Part shown: one piece after another, positions 35,296 through 44,747 of the stretch
How positions within the stretch are numbered: the first letter of the stretch is position 1
Layout of the letters: every line of letters begins with the position of its first letter
Source: DATFDN01 sp963756545
Lineage (GTDB): Bacteria; Pseudomonadota; Alphaproteobacteria; Acetobacterales; Acetobacteraceae
Assembly: GCA_963756545.1 (NCBI GenBank)
Contig: CAVWNY010000002.1
Span: 620,001 to 684,000, forward strand
Direction: 5' to 3'
Length of the DNA: 64,000 nucleotides
The notes under the pieces: generated by a model
What the model was told of the DNA's origin: nothing
What the model saw: the letters and a program-made list of their open reading frames with translations, nothing else
The model's database searches: none
Made by a program: the position numbers and the translations under genes

Positions 35296-37058
35296 GCCGC
35301 GTGGTCCAGAAATGCCACGCAGGCATGGCCGGGAAGTTCGCCCGCCCCGGCGCGTCCACCGGCGACGTCGGGTCCAGCGAACAACAGGCGTCCCTTGGGC
35401 GGTGCGAGCGCGACCGGCGCCGGACCCAGATTGACCGCGATCGTCAATACGCCCCGGTCGCCCAGCCGCCAGCACGCCTGAACGGCGGCGCTGCCCAGCG
35501 GGCGCGCCTCGATCGCGCGCGCCCGTTCGATCTCGGGCGCGATCTCGCGCATTCGAAGGGCGATCAGGCGCTGATAGAGCGCCCGGCGATGCTCGCCCAG
35601 AGCCGGGTCCGGGCAGGGACGAGAGGCCTCGAACGTGGCGGGCGCGTTCGGATCGGGAATGCGCTCGCGCTTCTCGGGGTCCGAGAACGCGGCGAAATGC
35701 GCAAACTCCTTGCGTCGTCCGTCGCGCACCAGCTTGCCGAGCTCGGGATCGTGGTCGGTGAAGAACAGGAAGGGCGTCGCGGAGGCGACCTCCTCACCCA
35801 TGAACAGCAACGGGATCTGCGGGCACAGAACCTGGGCGGCGATTGCCGCCTCCAGTGCCGCCGAATCGGCGAGCTGCGTCAGGCGCTCGCCGAAAGCACG
35901 GTTGCCCACCTGATCATGGTTTTGCAGGAACAGCACGAAGGCCGTCGTCGGCAGATCCCTGCTGGGCGTGCCGCGCGGTCGTCCGCGATGCTGCGAAACC
36001 TGGCCCTGGAAGAAAAATCCCTCCGCCATCACCCGCGCCAGCCCCGCCGCGCCGGCCTCCGCATAATCCTTGTAATAGCCGCCGTCCTCGCCGGTCAGCA
36101 GCACGTGGAAGGCATGATGTCCGTCGTCGTTCCACTGCGCGTCGATGTCGCGCATCAGGTGGCGCGCTTCGTTCCGCTCGTTCTCCAGCACAAGGTGGAG
36201 GTGCCGGCCCGGCCCCGCCACGCACCGGACCTCGTCGGCCATCTCGTCCAGCCAATCGGGTTCCGAAATTTCATGAACGGCGTCCAGGCGCAATCCGTCG
36301 AAACGATACTCGTTCAGCCAATAGAGCGCATTCTCGGTGAAAAAGCGTCGCACCTCGGGCCGTCGGAAATCGATCGCCCCGCCCCAGGGTGTGCGAATGT
36401 CGTCGCGGAAGACCTGCGGGGCATAGAGGCCGAGATAATTCCCGTCGGGGCCAAAATGGTTGTACACGACGTCCAGGAACATCATCATTCCGAGCCCGTG
36501 CGCGGCGTCGATCAGGGCCTTGAGGTCATCGGGTGCGCCATAGGCGCTGTCCGGCGCGAACGGCAGCACGCCGTCGTAGCCCCAATTGTGACGGCCGGGA
36601 AAATCCCCGATCGGCATCAGCTCCACGGCGGTGACGCCCAGCGCCTTCAGGGCCGGTAGCGCCGCAGCGACGCCGCCAAAGCCGCCAAGACAGCCGGCGT
36701 GCACCTCGTAGAGCACCACCTCGTGCCAGGGCCGGCCCGTCCAGGCGGCGTGACGCCATTCGTAGGCACGCGGGTCGATGACCTGGCTTGGCCCGTGCAC
36801 GTCCTCGGGCTGGAAGCGCGAGGCCGGGTCCGGAACCTCCGTGCCGTCGCCCAGGCGGAAGCGATACCGCGCGCCGGCGCCGCACGCCGCCTCGATCGCG
36901 AACCAGCCGTCCGGCTCGCGCCGCATCGCAACCACCCCCGCGCCTTCGATCCCGACGGCGACCTCCTGCTGCGCGGGCGCCCACAGGCGAAACCGGGTGC
37001 GCCCCTCGGCCAGCAGAGTGGCGCCGAACTCCAGGTGGCGGGCGAAACGCCCAGTCAC
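35292..37058 (-). CDS. treZ: Malto-oligosyltrehalose trehalohydrolase
   Basis: Hydrolyses the bond next to the trehalosyl unit made by TreY, releasing trehalose. 588 residues, GH13. An N-terminal beta-sandwich (GATLLAEGRTRFRLWAPAQQ) precedes the barrel: ELMPIGDFPGRHNWGYDGV (about 160), VVYNHFGPDGNY, YRFDGLRLDAVHEI (nucleophile Asp, about 262), VLENERNEARHL (acid Glu) and FLQNHDQVGNRA. GTG 37058 overlaps the glgX stop as GTGA. Its coupling to malQ and treY places all steps of trehalose release in one transcript. Confidence 0.93.
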   Translation of the reverse strand: MTGRFARHLEFGATLLAEGRTRFRLWAPAQQEVAVGIEGAGVVAMRREPDGWFAIEAACGAGARYRFRLGDGTEVPDPASRFQPEDVHGPSQVIDPRAYEWRHAAWTGRPWHEVVLYEVHAGCLGGFGGVAAALPALKALGVTAVELMPIGDFPGRHNWGYDGVLPFAPDSAYGAPDDLKALIDAAHGLGMMMFLDVVYNHFGPDGNYLGLYAPQVFRDDIRTPWGGAIDFRRPEVRRFFTENALYWLNEYRFDGLRLDAVHEISEPDWLDEMADEVRCVAGPGRHLHLVLENERNEARHLMRDIDAQWNDDGHHAFHVLLTGEDGGYYKDYAEAGAAGLARVMAEGFFFQGQVSQHRGRPRGTPSRDLPTTAFVLFLQNHDQVGNRAFGERLTQLADSAALEAAIAAQVLCPQIPLLFMGEEVASATPFLFFTDHDPELGKLVRDGRRKEFAHFAAFSDPEKRERIPDPNAPATFEASRPCPDPALGEHRRALYQRLIALRMREIAPEIERARAIEARPLGSAAVQACWRLGDRGVLTIAVNLGPAPVALAPPKGRLLFAGPDVAGGRAGAGELPGHACVAFLDHAA

Positions 37059-39220
37059 GGCATGGCCCCGGTCGCTTCGGACAGCAGCAGCACCGCCGCA
37101 TGGGCGCCCACGGCAAGGCCGTCCGACGACACGTCGAGGTCGCGCTCGGCCTGATCGGGCGCGGCGGTGTCGAGTAGCAGTCGCGTGGGCCAATGTGGCG
37201 GAGGAAGCGCGAAGCGGCGGTCCTCGCCCGTGGGATTCAGCATCAGCGTGAGCATCGGCAATCGCCCGTCAGGAAACCGCGCGGCGCGGCGCAGCACCAA
37301 CGTCCGCTCTTCGGGATTGTTCCATGCTTCCGGCACGATTGCCCCGCCGCGCTCGTCGAACCATGCAATATCCAGAACGCCGCCCGTGAGCTCGTGACGA
37401 CCCTTCCGAAAACGCAAAGAGCGCAGCGCGGGGTGCGCGCGCCGCAGCGCGATCAGTCGCGCGGCAAAGGCGCTGAAGGCGCGTCCCTGCGGCGCCTCCG
37501 CCCGGGCCCAGTCGAACCAGGAGAGTTCGTTGTCCTGGCAGTATGGGTTGTTGTTGCCGCCCTGCCCGCGCCCGAACTCGTCGCCGCCCAGCAGCATCGG
37601 CGTGCCCTCCGAGAAAAACACGGTGGCCAGCATGGCACGGCGCACGCGAGCGCGGCGCTCGCGGATCACGGGGTCGCGGGTCCGCCCCTCCGCCCCCCAG
37701 TTGCGGGACCAGTTGGCGTCGCCGCCGTCGCGATTGTCCTCCTGGTTCGCCTCGTTGTGCTTTCCCTCGTAGGCGACAAGGTCGGCCAAGGTGAAGCCGT
37801 CGTGGCAGGCGACGTAGTTGACGGAAGCCCAGGGCCGGCGGCCGGCGTGGCCGAAGATGTCGGCGGACCCGGCAAGCCGGGCCGCCATCTCCGGCCGCTG
37901 GCCGGCATCACCGCGCCAGAACCGGCGCGCCGTGTCGCGAAATCGATCGTTCCATTCGGCGAACCCCGGTGGGTGCTGACCCAGCCTGTAGCCGCCCGGC
38001 CCGATGTCCCAGGGTTCGGCGATCAGCTTCACGCGCGCCAGCACGGGATCCTGACGGATCGCGTCGAAGAATCCGGCACCGGGATCGAAGCCGTGCGCCT
38101 CCCGCCCCAAGGCCGCCGACAGGTCGAAGCGGAACCCGTCCACATGGAACGATCGCACCCAATAGCGCAGCGAATCCATCACCATTTGCAGCACGCGCGG
38201 ATGCGCCAGGTTCAAGGTGTTGCCGGTGCCGGTGTCGTCGACGCAGCGGCGAGCATCGTCCACCGCCAGGCGGTAGTAGCTGGCGTTGTCCAGCCCGCGG
38301 AACGACAGTGTCGGTCCGGTTTCGCCGCCCTCGGCGGTGTGATTGTACACCACGTCCAGGATCACCTCGATTCCGGCGGCGTGCAGGCGCCGCACCGCCT
38401 GCCGCATCTCGTGCGCCGCGCCCGTCGCCAAGTAGGTCGGCTCGGGAGCGAAGAAGCCGAGCGTGTTGTAGCCCCAGTAGTTGCGCAAGCCACGCTGCGC
38501 CAGGAATTGGTCCTGCGCGAAGGCATGGACGGGCAGTAGCTCAATTGCCGTCACGCCGAGCCGCAGCAGGTGCCCGATAACCCGCCGGTCGGCGAGTGCC
38601 GCGAACGTGCCGCGCAGCTCCGGCGCGATGTCGTGGCGCAGCATGGTCAGGCCGCGCACATGCGCCTCGTAGATCACCGTGTCGGACCAGGCCACGTCCG
38701 GCGGCCGGTCGTCGCCCCACGAGAACGCGTCGTCCGTGATGACCGCCTTCGGCATGAAGGCCGCGCTGTCGCGCCGATCGTACGACACGTCCTCCCGCGA
38801 CGAATGCGCGCGAAAGCCGTAAAGCGCATCGGACCAATGGATCTCGCCCCGCAGCGCCCGCGCATACGGGTCGAGCAGCAATTTGTGAGGATTAAACCTT
38901 TGACCACGCTCCGGTTCGTAGGCGCCGTAGGCGCGCAGCCCGTACACCGTGCCGGGACCCGCCTCCGGGAGGTACCCGTGCCAAATCTGGTCGGTATATT
39001 CGGGCAGCACATGGCGCGCGATCTCGCGCCGGCCGGTCGGATCGAACAAGCAGAGGTCGATGCGCTCGGCATTCGCCGAGAAGACAGCGAAGTTGACGCC
39101 GAGCCCATCCCAGGTCGCGCCGAGTGGGTTGTTGCGGCCGGCGAGCAGGCTATCCAGGGAGGCGGGAAAAGGCTGCGGTGTCAGCCGCATCCCCCGCCCC
39201 GGCCCCAACGCCTCATCCAC
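37055..39220 (-). CDS. glgX: Glycogen debranching enzyme GlgX/TreX
   Basis: Removes alpha-1,6 branches from glycogen or limit dextrin. About 721 residues: N-terminal carbohydrate-binding beta-sandwich (NPLGATWDGLGVNFAVFSANAE split over residues 28-50), then the GH13 barrel with IELLPVHAFAQD, VILDVVYNHTAEG, FHVDGFRFDLSAALGRE (nucleophile Asp), IAEPWDIGPGGY (acid Glu) and VACHDGFTLADL. GTG 39220 overlaps the glgB stop by 8 bases; ATG 39190 is an alternative ten residues in. Beside TreY and TreZ it most likely acts in the TreX role, giving linear chains for trehalose release. Confidence 0.93.
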   Translation of the reverse strand: MDEALGPGRGMRLTPQPFPASLDSLLAGRNNPLGATWDGLGVNFAVFSANAERIDLCLFDPTGRREIARHVLPEYTDQIWHGYLPEAGPGTVYGLRAYGAYEPERGQRFNPHKLLLDPYARALRGEIHWSDALYGFRAHSSREDVSYDRRDSAAFMPKAVITDDAFSWGDDRPPDVAWSDTVIYEAHVRGLTMLRHDIAPELRGTFAALADRRVIGHLLRLGVTAIELLPVHAFAQDQFLAQRGLRNYWGYNTLGFFAPEPTYLATGAAHEMRQAVRRLHAAGIEVILDVVYNHTAEGGETGPTLSFRGLDNASYYRLAVDDARRCVDDTGTGNTLNLAHPRVLQMVMDSLRYWVRSFHVDGFRFDLSAALGREAHGFDPGAGFFDAIRQDPVLARVKLIAEPWDIGPGGYRLGQHPPGFAEWNDRFRDTARRFWRGDAGQRPEMAARLAGSADIFGHAGRRPWASVNYVACHDGFTLADLVAYEGKHNEANQEDNRDGGDANWSRNWGAEGRTRDPVIRERRARVRRAMLATVFFSEGTPMLLGGDEFGRGQGGNNNPYCQDNELSWFDWARAEAPQGRAFSAFAARLIALRRAHPALRSLRFRKGRHELTGGVLDIAWFDERGGAIVPEAWNNPEERTLVLRRAARFPDGRLPMLTLMLNPTGEDRRFALPPPHWPTRLLLDTAAPDQAERDLDVSSDGLAVGAHAAVLLLSEATGAMP

Positions 39221-41427
39221 CGGCCCGGAACAGCACTGTGGCGAGCGGGGGCAGGTTCAGCGCGAGTGACTGCTCCTGTCCATGCGCGGGGATCGGTTCG
39301 GCCGGAAGGCCGCCGCCATTGCCGATGTCGCTGCCGCCGTAGTACGCGGAATCCGAGTTCAGCGCCTCGCGCCAGAACCCGCCCTGCGGCACGCCGATCC
39401 GGTAGGCCTCCCGGGGCACCGGCGTCATGTTGCACACTGCGAGGATCGGCGGTACATCGCCGGCGCCAAGGCGCAGATAGGCGAAGACCGAGTTGGCGCT
39501 GTCGTCGCCGACCACCCAGCGGAAGCCAGCCGGATGCGAATTGGTACTCATGCAGCGCCCGCTCCTGCAGGTAGAGGCGGTTGAGGTCGCGCACCAGCCG
39601 CTGAATGCCCCGATGCGCCGGGTCGTCCAGTAGCGACCAGTCGAGTTCGCGGTCGTGGCTCCACTCCCGCTCCTGCGCGAACTCGCACCCCATGAACAGC
39701 AGCTTCTTGCCCGGGTGCGACCACATGAAGCCGAGGTATGCGCGCAGATTCGCCATCCGCTGCCAGACGTCGCCCGGCATCTTGCCGATCAGCGAGCCCT
39801 TCCCGTGAACCACCTCGTCATGCGACACCGGGAGGATGAACCGTTCGGAAAAGGCGTAGACCAATCCGAACGTCAGGTCGTTGTGGTGCCAGCGCCGGTG
39901 GATCGGATCGGTCTCCATATAGCGCAGCGTGTCGTGCATCCATCCCATGTTCCACTTGTAGTCGAAGCCGAGCCCGCCGTCGGCCGCGGCGCGTGTCACG
40001 CCCGGCCATGCGGTCGATTCCTCGGCGATGGTGACGGCGCCAAGACAGCGCTCCGGGACTACGGTGTTGAGGTGGCGCAGAAACTCGACCGATTCCAGGT
40101 TCTCGCGCCCGCCATAGATGTTCGGAATCCACTCGCCGGCGGCCCGACTGTAGTCGCGATAGAGCATGGAGGCCACGGCGTCCACGCGCAGTCCGTCGAC
40201 GTGGTAATGTTCCAGCCAATGGATCGCGCTGGCGATCAGGAAGCCCTGCACCTCGCGCCGGCCCAGGTTGTAAATGTAGGTGTTCCAGTCCTGGTGAAAG
40301 CCCTCGCGCGGATCGAGGTGCTCGTAGAGCGCGGTGCCGTCGAAGCGCGCCAGCCCGTATGCGTCGGTCGGAAAATGCGCGGGCACCCAGTCGATGATGA
40401 CGCCCACGTCGGCGCGATGGCAGGCATCGACAAAGCGCGCGAAGCCCTCCGGTGGGCCGAAGCGCGCACTCGGCGCGAACAGCGAGAGCGGCTGATAGCC
40501 CCAGGAGCCGGTGAACGGGTGCTCGGCGACCGGCAGCATCTCGATATGCGTAAAGCCCATCTCCCGCACGTACGGGACGAGCCGCTCGGTCAGGTCGTCC
40601 CAGCACGGAAAGCGAGTCGGATCGTCGGCTGCCGGGCGGAGCCAGGAGCCCGGATGCACCTCATAGATCGCGATCGGCGCCGCGGCCCGCTGCCGATCGG
40701 CGCGTGCGGCCATCCAGGCCTCGTCGCCCCACGGAAACGGGACGGTATCCCCGACGATCGAGGCGGTTGCGGGTGGCGCCTCGGTCTGTCGGGCGAGCGG
40801 ATCGGCCTTCAGGGGCAGACGCGACCCGTCCGGCCCGACGATCGCGAACTTGTAGCGCACGCCTGGGCCAATCCGGGGCACGAACAGCTCCCATACCCCC
40901 GCGCCTTGGCGAAGCCGCATCGGGTGTCGTCGTTCGTCCCAGGTATCGAAGTCCCCGACGACTGACACGGCGCGCGCGTTCGGCGCCCACACGGCGAACC
41001 GCACGCCGGGTACCCCGTCGATCGTCATGGGCCGGGCACCCATCGCGAAGGACAGCTCGAAGTGCCGCCCCTCGTTGAACAGGTAAAGGTCGAGATCGCC
41101 GAGCAGCAGGCCGAACGAGTACGGGTCCTCGGTCTCCTGCACCGCGCTCGGCCATCGAATCCGCAGAACGTAAGGCTCGGCGCCGTCCAACCGCCCGGCA
41201 AACAGCCCGTAGGGCTCGCCCTGCGACAACTCGCCCAGCAGCCGCGCCCCGTCGCGGGAGCGGACCTCCACGCATTCGGCCCCGGGCAAAAAGGCGCGCA
41301 CCAAGCGGCCCTGCGGCCCGTCATGCGGGCCGAGCACGGCGAACGGGTCGGCCAAGCGGGCATTGGCGAGCGCATCCGCCGCCGCCGGGTCGAGCGGCAA
41401 GTTCTCAGGAAATCCCGCGTCCATCAT
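39213..41427 (-). pseudogene. glgB: 1,4-alpha-glucan branching enzyme GlgB, frameshifted near the C-terminus
   Basis: Forms alpha-1,6 branches in glucan (GH13_9, CBM48). From ATG 41427 the frame encodes the N-terminal modules (FAVWAPNARAVSVVGDFD, about 140), HPGSW, GYQPLSLFAP, HVDGLRVDAVASML (nucleophile Asp), TIAEESTAWPG (acid Glu) and LPVSHDEVVHGKGS, down to YLQERALHEYQF at about residue 627. The expected C-terminal domain then continues in another frame: GFRWVVGDDSANSVFAYLRLG, FTPVPRE-like TPVPREAYRIG and LNLPPLATVLF, ending at 39213. Removing one base between about 39535 and 39545 joins them (for example EYQFDPAGFRW or EYNSHPAGFRW), giving 737 residues. As written, the C-terminal about 110 residues are scrambled and the frame runs on to 39181. 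Confidence 0.88.
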
Positions 41428-44400
41428 TCGGCGGCCCGCTGTTCGGGCGCCAAGACTTGATCGGCGATGCCTGCTAGGCCATGCAGCGGCACGTCGATCC
41501 AGGTCGGCCGGTTGGCCGCCTCGTAGGCGATCTCGTACGCCGCCTTTTCGATCAGGAACAGCCGCAGCAACGCGGTCTCGGCCGCCTCGTCGGCGGACGG
41601 GGCCAGCGCGTGATAGCCAGCCAGAAAGGCGGCGTTCACCCGGTCGAGGAACTCCGCCAGGAACCCCTCGCGCCGATCGTCGGCCAGATGCGGATGCGCC
41701 TCGCGGCTTTTGCGGCGCACGACGGCGGCGGCGTAGTCGAAGGAGCGGATCACACCGGCGAGATCGCGCATCGGGCTGGTCTTGGCCCGCCGCTGCTCCA
41801 GCGGGCGGGCTGGCTCGCCTTCGAAGTCGATGATGAACACGTCACCGGAGGAGACCAGCATCTGGCCGAGGTGCAAGTCGCCATGGATGCGCGTCAGCGG
41901 CGCCCCGGCGCCCCGGCGGGCGAGGCTCCGGACCGCTCCGATCAACCGCCCGCGCGCGCGCCGCAACGCCTCCGATTCCGCGCCGGCCTGCGGTTCCAGT
42001 GCCGTCCGTGCACCTTCCAGGGCGCGCAGCGCCGCGTCGACCTGCGCCTCGACATCCGTTGCCCAGCGGTTCAGCACGGCTTCACTCGCACGCTCGGGCG
42101 CGAAGTCCGTCACCTCGGTCGGACGCGCCAGGACGACGTGCATCTCGCCCAGGCGCTGGCCGATGATGCTTGCGATCGCCTCGCCGTCGGCGAATTTCTC
42201 GGGCGGGGCCGGCTCCGCCTCGGTATCGCCGGCCGGCGAGAGATCGGAAAGCGCGCGCATCATCCAGTCCAGCATCCACGTCCAGGCGTCGCCCTGATTT
42301 CGGATGAATGCCTGCGCGATCGCCAGCGTGTGACGCGTGCCATCGGGACCGACGCGCACCATCTCGCCCAGCAGCGCCGGTGTGTGCGCGAAGCCCTGCT
42401 CGGTCAGATACCGGCCCATCTCCGCCTCCGGGTGGGGGCCGCCGATGACGCGGCGGAACAGCTTCAGCATCGCCGTATCGCCCACGATCAGCGAGCTGTT
42501 GGACTGCTCCGCCGATAGCCAATTGATGTCGGCGTCCGGCGCCAGATTGACGTCCCTCATCTTCTCGGTCGGCTCGAAACGGATCTCGCCCCCCTCGGCC
42601 GGCAGACGCGAGCCCTCGGCGAAGCCGTGCATCACCGAACGCACGAAGGCCGGAAGCGCGAAGCCGTCGGTCAACAACCCCACCCGGCTCGCCCGGCGGA
42701 CGCGGGCGAGCGCGAGCTGCGCGGGCAGTGGCGCGCTTGTCGCCTCATCCTCCCACAGCACCGCCAACGGCAGCAGCCAGCGCGACGCGGTCGCGTGGCC
42801 GCCAGATCCAGCCGTCTCGATCTCCGCCAGCAGCAGCTCGCGCTCGGCGCCGGGGAGCACCATAATCGTGGCGAGCTTCGCACCGCTCAGCGTCTGATCC
42901 TTGGCGGCGAACCAGCGTCGGACGGAGAGGTAGGCGGGGAGTACATCCCGCTCCATCACAACGCGCTGCTCGCTCAGCGCATCGGCCAGGCAACGGCGGA
43001 CGACGATGGTCTGATATTCGGGCATGGGCTCCGGCGCGGGCGTGTGCCCCGAGGGCCACTCCGCCTCCCTGTCTAGAAGGAACCAATAAAAACCGTACGG
43101 CGGCAAGGTCAGTAGGTAAGAAAGCTGCCCGACCGGCGGAAACACCGATCCGCCGTTCAGCTCGACAGGCGTGCGGCCCGCGAATTCCGAAAGGTCAACC
43201 TCCACCGCCTGCGGCGTGCGCGCCAGGTTGGCGACGCAGAGGAGCGTCTCCTCCTGGTGTTCGCGCAGATAGGCAAGCACTTTCCGATTTTTCGGATAGA
43301 GCAGCCGGAACGTCCCCCGCCCGAAGGCGCGGTGCCGGCCTCGCACCGCGAGCACCCGGCGCGTCCAGTTCAGCAGCGAATGCGGGTCGCGGTCCTGCGC
43401 CTCCACGTTCACCGCCTCGAAGCCGTAGATCGGGTCCATGATCGGCGGCAGCACGAGCGAGGCGGGGTCGGCGCGGGAGAAGCCGCCGTTGCGGTCGGGC
43501 GACCACTGCATCGGCGTGCGCACGCCGTCGCGGTCTCCCAAGTGGAAGTTGTCTCCCATGCCGATCTCGTCGCCGTAGTAGATGACCGGCGTTCCGGGCA
43601 TCGACAGCAGCAGGTAGTTCAGCAGCTCCACGCGCCGGCGGTCGCGTTCCATCAGCGGCGAGAGGCGGCGGCGGATGCCGAGATTGATTCGCGCGCGCCG
43701 GTCGGCGGCGTAGGTCTCCCACAAATAGTCGCGCTCGGCGTTGGTGACCATCTCCAGCGTCAGCTCGTCGTGGTTGCGCAGGAAGATGGCCCATTGGCAG
43801 GCTTCGGGGATGTCGGGCGTCTGACGAAGGATATCGGTGATCGGGAAGCGGTCCTCCCGCGCGATCGCCATGTACATGCGTGGCATGAGCGGGAAATGAA
43901 ACGCCATGTGGCACTCGTCGCCGGCGCCAAAATACTCCTTGACGTCCTCCGGCCACTGGTTGGCCTCGGCGAGCAGCATCCGATCGGGATAGTGCGCGTC
44001 CACGGCGGCGCGTACCTTGCGCAGTACGGCATGCGTCTCGGGCAGGTTCTCGTTGTTCGTGCCCTCGCGCTCGACCAGGTACGGCACGGCATCGAGCCGC
44101 AGCCCGTCCACGCCAAGATCGAGCCAGAAGCGCATCACGGAGAGCACCTCGCGCAGCACGCGCGGGTTGTCGTAATTGAGGTCCGGCTGGTGAGCATAAA
44201 AGCGGTGCCAGTAAAACGCCCCGGCCTCGACATCCCAGGACCAGTTCGACTTCTGAGTGTCGACGAATATAACCCGCGTGTCGCCATAGCGCTGGTCTGT
44301 GTCGGACCACACGTAGAAATCGCGGTGGCTCGATCCCCGCCGGGCGCGGCGGGCGCGCTGGAACCAGGGGTGCTGGTCGGAGGTGTGATTCACCACCAGT

Positions 44401-44747
44401 TCGGTGATCACCCGCAGCCCGCGCTTGTGCGCGGCGTGGATGAACCGCCGTACATCGGCCAGCGTGCCGTAGTCGGGATGCACGCCGCGATAGTCGCTGA
44501 TGTCGTAGCCGTCGTCGAGCCGCGGCGAAGGATAGAAAGGCAGCAGCCACACCGCCGTAACGCCGAGGCCCGCGATGTAATCGAGCTTCGCTAGCAGCCC
44601 GGCAAAGTCACCCACCCCATCGTTGTTGGCATCAAAGAGCGACTTCACATGCAGTTGATAGACGATCGCGTCCTTGTACCAAAGATAATCGTCCTGGGCG
44701 GTTTCGGCCGCCGGCGAAGGCAGCGGCCGCGCGATGGGTGCGTTCAT
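41424..44747 (-). CDS. treS: Trehalose synthase fused to maltokinase (TreS-Mak)
   Basis: 1107 residues with two enzymes in one chain. The N-terminal GH13 half isomerises trehalose to maltose: YQLHVKSLFDANNDGVGDF (about 30-48), ELVVNHTSDQHPWF, GVDGLRLDAVPYL (nucleophile), LLAEANQWPEDV (acid) and LRNHDELTLEMV. The C-terminal half (from about residue 590) is a maltokinase with a kinase-like fold: IHGDLHLGQML (about 955) supplies the catalytic loop and VFIIDFEGEP the metal-binding Asp. Together they turn trehalose plus ATP into maltose 1-phosphate for GlgE. ATG 44747 overlaps the glgE stop as ATGA, and its own stop overlaps glgB. Fusion of TreS and Mak (Pep2) is known in several phyla. Confidence 0.93.
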   Translation of the reverse strand: MNAPIARPLPSPAAETAQDDYLWYKDAIVYQLHVKSLFDANNDGVGDFAGLLAKLDYIAGLGVTAVWLLPFYPSPRLDDGYDISDYRGVHPDYGTLADVRRFIHAAHKRGLRVITELVVNHTSDQHPWFQRARRARRGSSHRDFYVWSDTDQRYGDTRVIFVDTQKSNWSWDVEAGAFYWHRFYAHQPDLNYDNPRVLREVLSVMRFWLDLGVDGLRLDAVPYLVEREGTNNENLPETHAVLRKVRAAVDAHYPDRMLLAEANQWPEDVKEYFGAGDECHMAFHFPLMPRMYMAIAREDRFPITDILRQTPDIPEACQWAIFLRNHDELTLEMVTNAERDYLWETYAADRRARINLGIRRRLSPLMERDRRRVELLNYLLLSMPGTPVIYYGDEIGMGDNFHLGDRDGVRTPMQWSPDRNGGFSRADPASLVLPPIMDPIYGFEAVNVEAQDRDPHSLLNWTRRVLAVRGRHRAFGRGTFRLLYPKNRKVLAYLREHQEETLLCVANLARTPQAVEVDLSEFAGRTPVELNGGSVFPPVGQLSYLLTLPPYGFYWFLLDREAEWPSGHTPAPEPMPEYQTIVVRRCLADALSEQRVVMERDVLPAYLSVRRWFAAKDQTLSGAKLATIMVLPGAERELLLAEIETAGSGGHATASRWLLPLAVLWEDEATSAPLPAQLALARVRRASRVGLLTDGFALPAFVRSVMHGFAEGSRLPAEGGEIRFEPTEKMRDVNLAPDADINWLSAEQSNSSLIVGDTAMLKLFRRVIGGPHPEAEMGRYLTEQGFAHTPALLGEMVRVGPDGTRHTLAIAQAFIRNQGDAWTWMLDWMMRALSDLSPAGDTEAEPAPPEKFADGEAIASIIGQRLGEMHVVLARPTEVTDFAPERASEAVLNRWATDVEAQVDAALRALEGARTALEPQAGAESEALRRARGRLIGAVRSLARRGAGAPLTRIHGDLHLGQMLVSSGDVFIIDFEGEPARPLEQRRAKTSPMRDLAGVIRSFDYAAAVVRRKSREAHPHLADDRREGFLAEFLDRVNAAFLAGYHALAPSADEAAETALLRLFLIEKAAYEIAYEAANRPTWIDVPLHGLAGIADQVLAPEQRAAE

